The notes: a model not told the origin generated them from the letters alone. 19,460 nt of DNA from Bacteroidota bacterium (GCA_947441205.1 CANETM010000008.1:1-19460); one strand, 5' to 3'; positions 6,791 through 14,679 are shown, numbered from the stretch's first letter. Program-made: numbers and translations.

Positions 6791-9115
6791 TTATTTTTTT
6801 ACTGCATACTTGATTGTTCTTGCATCACGAATTACGCCTTTCCAATTTAAGCCATATCCGAAATCATAAACATGACCTTGCACATCCTTATAGGGTTTCA
6901 TATCATGAGGTTTGTCCTCATATTGTTTTTCAACCACACTCATGTTTAAAGGCATTTGCATTGGTAATAAACCTGAAGGTTCAACTTTGCCTGAAATGAT
7001 GTCTAATTGCGCATCAACTTGAACTCCAAATTCTCCAATAATTGCATCTACCTCTTTTTCAAATTCACCAAATACCATTGGATTGCTAATAGAAATAGAT
7101 ACTAAAACAGGTTTTCCATTCATGGCTTGCTTCGTTTCAAAAATAGTTTGTAAGTCAGGATAGGTATTTGATTTTGAGGTTTTTCCCTTATACGTTCTAT
7201 CCGTAATAGTTGGATCAATAACAGGATCGCCTGCTGCCATGCTATGTTCACGAGCATCTATTGCAGTATAGTCTTTTAATTGTAAGCTAATTGGTACATA
7301 ACCATTCCCCCCTGCTGCGCGGTCAGCACTACTATACCCACCACTAATTGGACTTTTAATAAATACAATGGCGAAGTCCGCTTTGGTTGGATCATCGGTT
7401 ACATTATAATATTTTTTAACGATTTCTAAATTAACTGGATAATCTGATTTTTCAGGAGAAGGTTGTCCAAAAAAATCAAGGCCTGCTGGTGTGATTCTTT
7501 TAGGGATATAAACTGTTTTGCCTTTTACAATTGGTATGCTTTTGTTTTTATTTTTGAGGAGTACAATTGATTTTAATTGTGCATCATACCCCGCTTTCAT
7601 AAATTCCGATTTTCCAACTATTAAATTGGATTCAATAGGATCTAAATATGCATTTTCAAATAAACCAACTCTGAAAATATTTAACAATAAGCGAATAGCT
7701 GATTGCTCGAAACGAACACGCATAAAAGCTTCACCATGCTCTTTAACACCCATTTGATATGCTTCTAAAACAGGCTTTGCATCATTGTTTCCGCCAAATT
7801 GATCGGCACCAGCCATCAACACTTTATAATGTCTTTCGGCTACTGATAATTTTTCTACTCCCCATGATTTACCCCAAAATACATTTGGCTTCTCACCTTC
7901 ATTAGCAGTCACTAACCAATCGGTACATACAACTCCGTTATAATCATATTTGTTTCTTAATAAATCGGTAATTAAATATTTACTGTAGGCATTTCCAACA
8001 TTTTCACCGTTCTTTTTATCTTGATTAAATGATATCGTATAATATGGCATTACAGCAGCAGCTTTTTTAGTGCTTCCTTTTAATTTAAATGCACCTTCGG
8101 TAAATGTTCTTAAATGCATTTGAAAGTTATTACCAGGATACACAGCAAATTTTCCATATGCAAAATGACCATCACGTCCAGCTTCTTCGGGACCTCCACC
8201 AGGCCAATGTTTTACCATTGCGTTTACACTATAATTTCCCCAACCATTATAATTATCAATTGCTTTAGGAGAGGTTTGAAAACCGTCAACATAAGCTCTT
8301 GACATATCCGTTGCTAATTTTGGATCTTCTCCAAAAGTTCCGATAAATCGATTCCATCTAGGCTCAGTAGCTAAATCTATTTGTGGTGAAAGTGCAGTAG
8401 TAATGCCTAATGCGCGGTATTCTTTGGATGCAATAGAACCAAATTTTAAAGTAATACTTGGATCAAAAGTTGCCGCTAAACCAAGTTCTTCAGGCCATTG
8501 TGAAATAGTACCGCCACTACCCGCATTATATTCAGACTCCTTGTTAGCGCCATTTCTTGGATCGGAGCTATTGTTTGCAGGAATACCTAGTCCGATGGAT
8601 TCAACAAATTTTTGAATATTATTATTCCATGTAGCAGCTACTGTTGGATTCTGAACCGATGTAAGCAATACATGTCTTAAGTTGTCATTCTTTAAAAATT
8701 GAATTTGTTGATCAGTTAAATCTGAAGGCATGGCACCACTTTCAGGAAATGCTTTTCCATTATAAGTAGCTTTAAACCTACCCATTGCTGACATTGGAAC
8801 AGTTTGGTGACCACTATATAACATTAAACCAGCAATTTGTTCAACCGACATTCTACTTGCTAAATCCTCGGCGCGTTCATTAACATTCAAACGCCAGTCC
8901 TCATATATATCAACAATACCATTTTTATTTAAGTCTTTAAAAGGCAAGCCGTCCTTTACTAAAATTTTTACACCTGAGGTCTCTGAATAACCAAGTGTAA
9001 TTTGCTCATTCACTTTAATTTTTTTAATCCCATTGGTTAAATTTACTTCCTCCCATTTTTGTTGTGCGTTTAATACAAATGGGATAATCATAAATAGTGT
9101 ACAAAGCCTTTTCAT
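6791..9115 (-). CDS. Secreted GH3 beta-glucosidase-type glycoside hydrolase
   Basis: I start this gene at the ATG at 9115 (774 residues), because it yields a signal peptide (MKRLCTLFMIIPFVLNAQ) directly at the N-terminus. The frame is open 18 codons further, but that extension would bury the signal. After the signal comes the GH3-associated acidic loop DLNKNGIVDIYEDWR (61-75). The TIM-barrel domain follows, with the substrate-binding KHW at 302-304 and the nucleophile Asp399 in CTDW. The (alpha/beta) sandwich domain follows (about 500-760). It should cleave terminal beta-linked glucose or related sugars in the periplasm or outside. The acid/base residue is not conserved in this family and I do not assign it. 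It is 3 nt upstream of a GNAT gene. Confidence 0.92.
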   Translation of the reverse strand: MKRLCTLFMIIPFVLNAQQKWEEVNLTNGIKKIKVNEQITLGYSETSGVKILVKDGLPFKDLNKNGIVDIYEDWRLNVNERAEDLASRMSVEQIAGLMLYSGHQTVPMSAMGRFKATYNGKAFPESGAMPSDLTDQQIQFLKNDNLRHVLLTSVQNPTVAATWNNNIQKFVESIGLGIPANNSSDPRNGANKESEYNAGSGGTISQWPEELGLAATFDPSITLKFGSIASKEYRALGITTALSPQIDLATEPRWNRFIGTFGEDPKLATDMSRAYVDGFQTSPKAIDNYNGWGNYSVNAMVKHWPGGGPEEAGRDGHFAYGKFAVYPGNNFQMHLRTFTEGAFKLKGSTKKAAAVMPYYTISFNQDKKNGENVGNAYSKYLITDLLRNKYDYNGVVCTDWLVTANEGEKPNVFWGKSWGVEKLSVAERHYKVLMAGADQFGGNNDAKPVLEAYQMGVKEHGEAFMRVRFEQSAIRLLLNIFRVGLFENAYLDPIESNLIVGKSEFMKAGYDAQLKSIVLLKNKNKSIPIVKGKTVYIPKRITPAGLDFFGQPSPEKSDYPVNLEIVKKYYNVTDDPTKADFAIVFIKSPISGGYSSADRAAGGNGYVPISLQLKDYTAIDAREHSMAAGDPVIDPTITDRTYKGKTSKSNTYPDLQTIFETKQAMNGKPVLVSISISNPMVFGEFEKEVDAIIGEFGVQVDAQLDIISGKVEPSGLLPMQMPLNMSVVEKQYEDKPHDMKPYKDVQGHVYDFGYGLNWKGVIRDARTIKYAVKK

Positions 9116-9240
9116 AAAACGTTCGTTTAGAGGATAAATATAAATAATTATTGTGTCATAATAACGCAATAACGTTAAATTACTATAATTTATTATTTGT
9201 ACGCTACCGCCTAATTATTTTAAAAGAAACGATAATAAAA

Positions 9241-9254
9241 ATGATAAAAATCAT
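9241..9254. promoter_or_regulatory. 5-4-5 inverted repeat in the divergent intergenic region
   Basis: ATGAT-AAAA-ATCAT is a perfect short inverted repeat in the 234-base gap between the GH3 gene and the cytochrome cluster. It lies just 2 nt before the longer 8-7-8 repeat. Alone it could be chance in AT-rich DNA. Confidence 0.2.
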
Positions 9255-9256
9255 AC

Positions 9257-9279
9257 TTAGTAAGAACATAGCTTACTAA
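9257..9279. promoter_or_regulatory. 8-7-8 inverted repeat, candidate operator
   Basis: TTAGTAAG (9257-9264) and CTTACTAA (9272-9279) are perfect inverted copies separated by AACATAG. The 23-bp dyad has the size of a dimeric regulator site and ends 70 nt before the first ATG of the cytochrome cluster. It is AT-rich and not followed by a T run, so it is unlikely to be a terminator. Which of the two divergent genes it would serve is unknown. Confidence 0.4.
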
Positions 9280-9349
9280 ATTAAAATTTAGGAAATATTT
9301 ACCTTAAAGCAATACTGATGCACTATTAATAAAACTACTTTTGTTTAAG

Positions 9350-10057
9350 ATGAAAATCATAAATCCCCCATTTGTAATAATTTTTACTGCGTTCGTATTT
9401 TTTGTATCCTGCAAACATGATATTATCAACGATCCCAATGATAAAATTGCAGATACTACAAAAGTTGTGACACCATCCATTGGCGGCACAACTAGTTCAG
9501 ACACAGTGTGTTTTAACACTGAAATACTTCCTTTATTTTCTAGTTATTGTGGCTCCTCGGGCTGTCACGATTTAAATAGTCATGAGGATGGTGTTGTTTT
9601 GACTGATTATACACGAATCATGAAGGGCATTAGAGCAAAATTACCAAACAATAGCAAATACTTTACAGTCATTGGTAAAGATATGCCTCCCAAAAATTCG
9701 CCTCAAATGTCTGCAGCTAATATCGCAACTATTAAAAAATGGATTGAACAAGGTGCACTAAATACGCAATGTGCCAATGTTTGCGATACCACTGTTTTCA
9801 CTTATATAGGTTCCATTAAAACAATTTTTGAAAATAATTGTAATGGTTGTCATGGTCTAAGGCCAGGAACAGCCAATATTTATTTAGGAGACTATGCAAG
9901 TACAAAATCATATATAACTGCAAATAAAACCCTGTTTTTAAACTCAATTAATCATACAGCAACTACATTATCAAAAAATATGCCTCAATCTGGGAAAATG
10001 GTTCAATGTAAAATTACTCAAATTGAAAAATGGATAAATAATGGATACCCTCAATAA
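9350..10057 (+). CDS. Lipoprotein with two cytochrome-c-like domains (PSCyt1-like)
   Basis: The start is the ATG at 9350; a TTG three codons earlier is also in frame. The 235-residue product has a lipoprotein signal with the lipobox Cys at 21 (FFVSC). Domain 1 carries C67-x4-C72-His73 (YCGSSGCHD), a variant haem c motif, and a possible distal Met112 in DMPP. Domain 2 carries the classic C164-NG-C167-His168 and a possible Met211 in NMPQ. Extra cysteines at 54 and 141, and at 145 and 220, flank each domain. The small domains with MPP and closing W-I-x-x-G match the planctomycete-type cytochrome c family in outline. It probably carries two haems on the membrane surface. It opens a five-gene cluster, and its stop is 1 nt before the next ATG. 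Confidence 0.8.
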   Translation: MKIINPPFVIIFTAFVFFVSCKHDIINDPNDKIADTTKVVTPSIGGTTSSDTVCFNTEILPLFSSYCGSSGCHDLNSHEDGVVLTDYTRIMKGIRAKLPNNSKYFTVIGKDMPPKNSPQMSAANIATIKKWIEQGALNTQCANVCDTTVFTYIGSIKTIFENNCNGCHGLRPGTANIYLGDYASTKSYITANKTLFLNSINHTATTLSKNMPQSGKMVQCKITQIEKWINNGYPQ

Positions 10058-10058
10058 A

Positions 10059-10445
10059 ATGAAAAAAATATTATTTATATCAATCGCTTTGGGATCAACA
10101 CTTATGTTTTCGTCATGTTATTATGACAAAAAAAATGAGATTTATCCTCAGGCATTAACTACAACTTGTGATACTACTAATAGTACCTATGCTACTGTTG
10201 TTACACCTATTTTAAATACAAATTGTAATAATTGCCATGCTGCATCTGTGGCTAAAAATATTGGAGCTAATATCGTATTAGATAACTACACAAGTTTAAA
10301 ACTTTACGTTACTAATAATTCATTACTAAACTCAATTAATCACACAGGAGGTCTCACTCCAATGCCCTTAAATGGTCCTAAAATGAATGCATGTGATATT
10401 AGTAAGATTACAGCCTGGGTAAATAGAGGCGCCTTAAATAATTAA
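10059..10445 (+). CDS. Single-domain cytochrome-c-like lipoprotein, paralogue of the preceding one
   Basis: I start at the ATG at 10059 (128 residues) because it gives a lipoprotein signal (MKKILFISIALG... with lipobox Cys20 in FSSC). The ATG at 10041 lies inside the previous gene and would add six residues. One haem c motif is present, C56-NN-C59-His60, with a possible Met102 ligand in PMPL. It aligns clearly with the second domain of its neighbour: both share CDTT at the domain start, NCH at the haem site, LNSINHT in the middle, and KM-x2-C then W-x-N-x-G at the end. Spacing to the upstream stop is 1 nt. It probably transfers electrons or binds haem alongside its neighbour. Confidence 0.78.
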   Translation: MKKILFISIALGSTLMFSSCYYDKKNEIYPQALTTTCDTTNSTYATVVTPILNTNCNNCHAASVAKNIGANIVLDNYTSLKLYVTNNSLLNSINHTGGLTPMPLNGPKMNACDISKITAWVNRGALNN

Positions 10446-10463
10446 ATACTAAAATTATAATTT

Positions 10464-11012
10464 ATGAAAAATTTAAGCATTGTTCTTGCCGTTTTGGTAT
10501 TAGGAATATCTTTACAGACAAATGCACAAAAAGTATTTGCCACTAAAACAGGGCAACTTTTTTTTAATGCTACTGGCAGCATTGTGAAAATTGTTGCAGT
10601 CAACAACCAGGTAGACTCAAAATTTGTTGATGCTACGGGTCAAATAATTTTTGGGGTTCTTATTAAAGGATTTAAATTTGAAAATCAATTGATGGAAGAT
10701 CATTTTAATGAGAATTATATGGAGTCAACTCAATTTCCAAAAGCAGATTTTAAAGGATTTATCAAAAATATAAAAGAGATTAATTTTGCAAAAGATGGTA
10801 AGTATCCAATTGCTATTGAGGGGAACCTAACGATACATGGTGTTACTCAAAAAGTAGGAACCGCAGGCACTTTGGAAATCGCGCAGGGGAAGCCATCAAT
10901 CATTGGCGAGTTTAGTGTTAAAATAAAAGATTACGGAATTAAGGGATTATATATTGGCGATAAAATCGCTAATGAAGCAAAAATTAATGTGAACTGCAAA
11001 TATCAAAACTAA
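10464..11012 (+). CDS. Secreted YceI-like lipid-binding protein
   Basis: This 182-residue protein starts with a signal peptide (1-22, ending TNAQ). The mature part has the YceI lipocalin-like barrel pattern of alternating strands, with the family segment MESTQFPKADFKG (86-98) and GNLTIHGVTQ (120-129). YceI proteins bind long isoprenoid or amide lipids in the periplasm, and some are encoded next to cytochrome b561. A quinone-like or polyprenyl ligand here is inference. It starts 18 nt after the cytochrome gene and ends 4 nt before the barrel gene, in a tight cluster. Confidence 0.85.
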   Translation: MKNLSIVLAVLVLGISLQTNAQKVFATKTGQLFFNATGSIVKIVAVNNQVDSKFVDATGQIIFGVLIKGFKFENQLMEDHFNENYMESTQFPKADFKGFIKNIKEINFAKDGKYPIAIEGNLTIHGVTQKVGTAGTLEIAQGKPSIIGEFSVKIKDYGIKGLYIGDKIANEAKINVNCKYQN

Positions 11013-11016
11013 GTAT

Positions 11017-11916
11017 ATGCAAATAAAACAAATTGGTATTTTCATTGTAATATTTTTAGCAAGCGCACAATTAAAGGCCCAGACGGTAGATTTATTTGCA
11101 GAGGAGAGTAATAAAAAAGTAAAAGATATTGTAACCAGTACTTTTAAATCAACTAGAATCGTAAATGGACAATCCATTGAAAACGTTGGTGCGGGGGTTT
11201 TGGACTTTAGAATTTCACATCGATTTGGTGCTATTAGTCAAGGAGGATATAATTTATTTGGGTTAGATCAGGCAACTATGCGTATTGGATTAGATTATGG
11301 AGTAATACCTCGATTAACAGTTGGTATTGGTCGTAGCACTTATGAAAAACAATACGATGCATTTTTGAAATTTAAAATCTTACAACAACAAACAGGTGAA
11401 AAAAATATACCCGTTGGTATAAGTTACGTTGGAAGTACTATTTTAAAAACAATTAAGGATGCAAGTACTACTTATACTCCCTATACTACCGACCGATTAT
11501 CATTTGCACATCAAATATTAATTGCTAGCAAAATAAATGACTACTTATCAATTCAATTATCACCAACTGTAGTTCATTACAATTTAGTGGATAGTACTAA
11601 TATACCAAACGATTTTAAATCACTTGGTATATCATCGCGATTAAGAGTAAGCAAACGCGTAAACATTACATCGGAGTACTATATTAGATTTGATAAATTA
11701 GCAGGGTATTATAATCCTTTGTCAATAGGAGTAGATATTGAAACTGGAGGACACGTATTTCAATTACATGTTAGCAATTCAAAAGGTATGACTGAAAGAA
11801 CCTTTATTAATGAAACAACTGGTAGCTGGATGGATGGTGATTTATGCTTTGGTTTTAATATCGTACGCGCATTTAGTATCAGAAAACCAAAGGAATTAAG
11901 AAGTATTAAGTGGTAA
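11017..11916 (+). CDS. DUF5777-type outer-membrane beta-barrel protein
   Basis: This 299-residue protein has a signal peptide (1-22, ending LKAQ) and then many short alternating strands with aromatic and glycine residues, as in outer-membrane barrels. The sequence GAGVLDFRISHRFG (58-71), the LGLDQ-like FGLDQATMRIGLDYG (82-96) and GIGRSTYEKQYDAFLKFK (103-120) match what I recall of the DUF5777 family. No enzymatic motif is visible. A role as a pore or surface scaffold for the cluster's cytochromes is inference. It begins 4 nt after the YceI-like gene and is followed 13 nt later by the OB-fold gene. Confidence 0.8.
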   Translation: MQIKQIGIFIVIFLASAQLKAQTVDLFAEESNKKVKDIVTSTFKSTRIVNGQSIENVGAGVLDFRISHRFGAISQGGYNLFGLDQATMRIGLDYGVIPRLTVGIGRSTYEKQYDAFLKFKILQQQTGEKNIPVGISYVGSTILKTIKDASTTYTPYTTDRLSFAHQILIASKINDYLSIQLSPTVVHYNLVDSTNIPNDFKSLGISSRLRVSKRVNITSEYYIRFDKLAGYYNPLSIGVDIETGGHVFQLHVSNSKGMTERTFINETTGSWMDGDLCFGFNIVRAFSIRKPKELRSIKW

Positions 11917-11929
11917 TTCAAAGTATAAA

Positions 11930-12337
11930 ATGAAAAAAGTCATCTTCATAATTGTCATTATCCTTGCAGTTGCTGCTAGTGTTTACTATTATACTTTTGT
12001 ATATTCAAAAACACACCATCGGGATGCTCAAGCCGAAGCTTCGGTAATTATAACAGCAGATTCTTTATCAGCAGCTTATCAAACTGACGAGCAAAAAGCA
12101 AATACCAAATATTTAAATAAGGCAGTAGAGGTTACTGGAACAATTTTATCAATTGATAAGGACCAGGCAAATCATATTACCATTTTAATTGGCAAGGCCG
12201 ATGCTTTCTCAAACGTATCTATTACGCTTTCCACTACGCAGCCAATTGCTCAAAAAGTTGGCGAAACTATAACCGTAAAGGGAGTATGCACGGGGAATTT
12301 ATCAGATGTTATCATTAACGAAGGGGTTATTAAATAA
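11930..12337 (+). CDS. Membrane-anchored OB-fold protein (tRNA_anti-like family)
   Basis: A 135-residue protein with a single N-terminal hydrophobic segment (about 4-24) that looks like an uncleaved anchor, then a linker. An OB-fold domain follows from about 58, with YLNKAVEVTGTILSID as strand 1, ITILIG and VSITLS as the middle strands and ETITVKGVCTG as strand 4. It resembles the 'tRNA_anti-like' (PF12869) family, whose name does not imply tRNA binding; exported OB-folds of this type have no known ligand. It is the last gene of the cluster. After it come an imperfect direct repeat and the beta-lactamase-like gene, 148 nt further on. Confidence 0.75.
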   Translation: MKKVIFIIVIILAVAASVYYYTFVYSKTHHRDAQAEASVIITADSLSAAYQTDEQKANTKYLNKAVEVTGTILSIDKDQANHITILIGKADAFSNVSITLSTTQPIAQKVGETITVKGVCTGNLSDVIINEGVIK

Positions 12338-12356
12338 GGATAATTGCTATTCAATC

Positions 12357-12410
12357 CCCCTATAATTAAATTTAATTCCCCACCCCTCTAATTAAATTCA
12401 GTTCACCCCA
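12357..12410. repeat. Imperfect direct repeat with internal palindrome
   Basis: Two adjacent copies can be aligned, 12357-12382 and 12383-12410. Each has CCCC, then T-x-TAATTAAATT, then a short AT-rich part and CCCCA or CACCCCA. Copy 1 contains a perfect 14-bp palindrome, AATTAAATTTAATT (12364-12377). The C runs followed by AT-rich DNA do not form a terminator stem. It lies between the OB-fold gene and the serine hydrolase gene. A regulatory role is possible but nothing shows it. Confidence 0.35.
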
Positions 12411-12485
12411 TTTCGAAGACCAAACCTTATTTGATTAGGAATATTTCAAAAGAATTTGTTGTAGATTTAAGGAATTGAAAATTTT

Positions 12486-13625
12486 ATGAAAAAGCAACTC
12501 CTTGTCATTTTATTATTTTGTTTAGGAACAACAAGTATCTCTATCGCACAAGCCGATAAGGCAGAAGCAGGTCTTAGTCAAATCATGAAAGACGATAAGG
12601 TAGTAGGATTCTCAGTGGCAGTGGTGAAAAATAATAAAATTATTTACACAAAGTCAATGGGAATGCAGGATATTGAAAAAAAGCTGCCGTTAACGGATAA
12701 AGCAATATTTAGAATTGCATCCATTTCAAAATCTTTTTCAGCAACTTCTATTATGCAATTGATAGAGGCTGGTAAATTGTCGCTTGATGATGACTTTAGT
12801 GAATTAGTTGGCTTTAAAGTTAGGAATCCAAAATTTCCAAATACAGTAATTACACTCAGGATGATTATGTCGCATACATCCTCGGTAAATGACAGTCAAG
12901 GATATTTTAGTTTTGATGTCATCAATCCTGCAAAAAATCCTAACTGGGAAAAATGTTATAATAACTATGAACCTGGTAAAGGATATATGTATTGTAATTT
13001 AAATTTTAACATGACAGGAGCAGTCATTGAAAGAGTTTCGGGAGAAAGATTTGATCAATATGTTAAGCATCATATTTTGGATCCACTAGGGATTTATGGT
13101 GGCTATTGTGTGGATTCATTGGATAAAAATCGATTTGCTACACTATATGAGTACAATAAGGAATCAGCAAAATTAAATCCATCGCCGGCCGCATATAATC
13201 CAAGAAGTGAAGAAGTTAAGAATTATGTGTTGGGTGAAACGACTCCTATTTTTTCACCAACCGGGGGATTAAAAATTTCAGCCACCGATTTGGCAACCTA
13301 CATGATCATGCACGCGCGTCATGGAAAGTATAAAGGAGGTCGAATTATTTCAAAAAATAGTTCAATACAAATGCAAACAAAATTATCAGATGATGAAAAT
13401 TATGGCTTAGCACTTGAAACCACTGATAAATTAATTCCTGGCGAAACCATGTGTGGACATACCGGATCAGCTTATGGACTATATAGTGCCATGTTTTTTA
13501 ATGTAAAAAAGAAATTCGGAATTGTAGTAATGACAAATGGTTGTGGCAGCTATTTTGATTCTGGATTCAACGAGGTTATTAAAAAAGCTGTCAATACTTT
13601 ACACGAGGCTTTTATAAAAGAATAA
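12486..13625 (+). CDS. Secreted serine beta-lactamase-like hydrolase (class C / DD-peptidase fold)
   Basis: This 379-residue protein has a signal peptide (1-21, ending SIAQ) and the three catalytic motifs of the serine beta-lactamase/penicillin-binding protein superfamily. They are S79-x2-K82 (SISK, nucleophile Ser79), the tyrosine motif Y169-C-N171, and H325-T-G327 in place of KTG. The HTG form is common in esterases, D-amino-acid amidases and PBP4*-type hydrolases of family S12. That makes a peptide or ester hydrolase more likely than a true antibiotic beta-lactamase. Substrate unknown. It is separated from the upstream cluster by 148 nt and probably has its own promoter. An AT-rich hairpin lies beyond its stop. 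Confidence 0.87.
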   Translation: MKKQLLVILLFCLGTTSISIAQADKAEAGLSQIMKDDKVVGFSVAVVKNNKIIYTKSMGMQDIEKKLPLTDKAIFRIASISKSFSATSIMQLIEAGKLSLDDDFSELVGFKVRNPKFPNTVITLRMIMSHTSSVNDSQGYFSFDVINPAKNPNWEKCYNNYEPGKGYMYCNLNFNMTGAVIERVSGERFDQYVKHHILDPLGIYGGYCVDSLDKNRFATLYEYNKESAKLNPSPAAYNPRSEEVKNYVLGETTPIFSPTGGLKISATDLATYMIMHARHGKYKGGRIISKNSSIQMQTKLSDDENYGLALETTDKLIPGETMCGHTGSAYGLYSAMFFNVKKKFGIVVMTNGCGSYFDSGFNEVIKKAVNTLHEAFIKE

Positions 13626-13635
13626 TTGCTTTAAA

Positions 13636-13659
13636 TTTTTTAAATACTAATTTAAAAAA
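13636..13659. terminator. AT-rich hairpin between convergent genes, possible bidirectional terminator
   Basis: TTTTTTAAAT (13636-13645) and ATTTAAAAAA (13650-13659) pair over 10 bases with loop ACTA. The hairpin lies between the stops of two convergent genes (13625 and 13692). It is T-rich on both strands but has no GC pairs, so termination efficiency would be poor, and the call rests mainly on position. Confidence 0.35.
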
Positions 13660-13691
13660 AGTATAATCATAAAAGCTATACAAGCATTTTA

Positions 13692-14153
13692 TTACAACCT
13701 CTTTTCCATATAAACCACCCCTTCGTTCGGATTATGATAGTAGGCATCAATTGTATAAAAGCCATTGTTACTATATAATTTAATGGCAGGTGTCATGGTG
13801 TCTAAGGTATCCAATCGCATAAGGGTATATCCATTTAATTTGGCGCGGCTACAAAGTATATTCATAATTTCTTGCCCAACACCTTTTCGTCTATAATCCG
13901 GCTTTATATACATGCGTTTTAACTCACATATATTTTCTCCAATTTTTCGATAAGCTGCACAAGCTATAGGAAGTTCATTGTCATAAACAAGCAAAAGGCA
14001 GCCCGTTGGACTGCCATACATGCTATTAATAATATTTAATTCTTCGTCGAAATTTTGAAATGCTAGACTAATATTTAATGAATTTGCATACTCCTGAAAC
14101 AAACTAATTGCGTCATTAAATTGATCAGTTGTATTGGGAGTTATGTATTTCAA
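13692..14153 (-). CDS. GNAT-family N-acetyltransferase
   Basis: A 153-residue GNAT protein. The acetyl-CoA loop RRKGVG is at 88-93, following LKRMYIKPDY as strand 4. Later conserved parts are LMRLDTLDTMTPAIKLYSNNGF (111-132) with the usual Tyr127 and Asn-Gly-Phe. This RLDT...Y-x2-GF arrangement matches uncharacterised amino-acid-type GNATs in Bacteria. The acceptor is unknown. It starts 4 nt after the stop of the PepSY-TM-like gene on the same strand and so is probably its second cistron. Confidence 0.88.
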   Translation of the reverse strand: MKYITPNTTDQFNDAISLFQEYANSLNISLAFQNFDEELNIINSMYGSPTGCLLLVYDNELPIACAAYRKIGENICELKRMYIKPDYRRKGVGQEIMNILCSRAKLNGYTLMRLDTLDTMTPAIKLYSNNGFYTIDAYYHNPNEGVVYMEKRL

Positions 14154-14157
14154 AATG

Positions 14158-14679
14158 TTAACTTAATAAAACTAAAACAACAGAGGCAATAATGCCTAGC
14201 ACTGTTAATATAACACCACTGCTAAATGCTTTTGTGCCAGGCTTGAACATCCAAAACGCCGAAACACACATAAAAAATAAAGTTACAGCAAATACAATGG
14301 TAAAGTAGTGAACTATGTTTTTACTATTAGCCTTGTGTAAATCGGTAAAAGGTTTAATCCAGCCATATAATTCGCTTGTAGTATATTTAGCTTCTCCGGT
14401 TTGAGGATTGTAAGTGCCTTCTTTAAAATAAATAATGCCCCCTTCGGTTTTTGTTATTCTCAATTCCTTTATTTTAATCGACTTTCCTAAATCTACAGCA
14501 TCCAAATTGGTCTCAATTGTTTTTTCATTTTTTACATCATGCTTCAAAAATGACGTGTCCCTATAAGTTTGAACAATACCACTTAATGAATATATGACTA
14601 CTAAACCCACAATAATAAACCCAATTTTATTGTGTAAATCGCGCATGATTTTACGCATTTTCGAACTCGTATTATCCAT
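14158..14679 (-). CDS. Small PepSY-associated transmembrane protein
   Basis: This 173-residue protein has three hydrophobic segments: about 17-37 (with IVGLVVIYSLSG), 121-143 and 150-172. The first helix follows LHNKIGF and ends SGIVQTYRD, a pattern typical of PepSY-associated TM proteins, where a conserved histidine lies near the helix start. Between helices 1 and 2 is a soluble part of about 80 residues, resembling a single PepSY-like domain (IKIKELRITKTEGGIIYFKEG... PQTGEA). Larger relatives are linked to iron-siderophore uptake, but this is a short form and no iron genes are nearby. The function is not predicted. A promoter must lie in 14680-14836, shared with the divergent methyltransferase gene. 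Confidence 0.72.
   Translation of the reverse strand: MDNTSSKMRKIMRDLHNKIGFIIVGLVVIYSLSGIVQTYRDTSFLKHDVKNEKTIETNLDAVDLGKSIKIKELRITKTEGGIIYFKEGTYNPQTGEAKYTTSELYGWIKPFTDLHKANSKNIVHYFTIVFAVTLFFMCVSAFWMFKPGTKAFSSGVILTVLGIIASVVLVLLS

Noticed and set aside
9116..9169. 18-codon N-terminal extension of the GH3 gene
   Set aside because: It would place the signal peptide internally; the downstream ATG at 9115 begins exactly at a proper Sec signal.
9336..9343. TACTTTTG matching the Bacteroidota -7 consensus TAnnTTTG
   Set aside because: It lies only 6 nt before the ATG at 9350, which would make the mRNA nearly leaderless, and no TTTG/TTG -33 element was seen at the right distance. Kept out of the feature list.
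12486..13625. Antibiotic-resistance beta-lactamase
   Set aside because: The HTG in place of KTG and the resemblance to the wider S12 hydrolase group make a non-beta-lactam substrate more likely.
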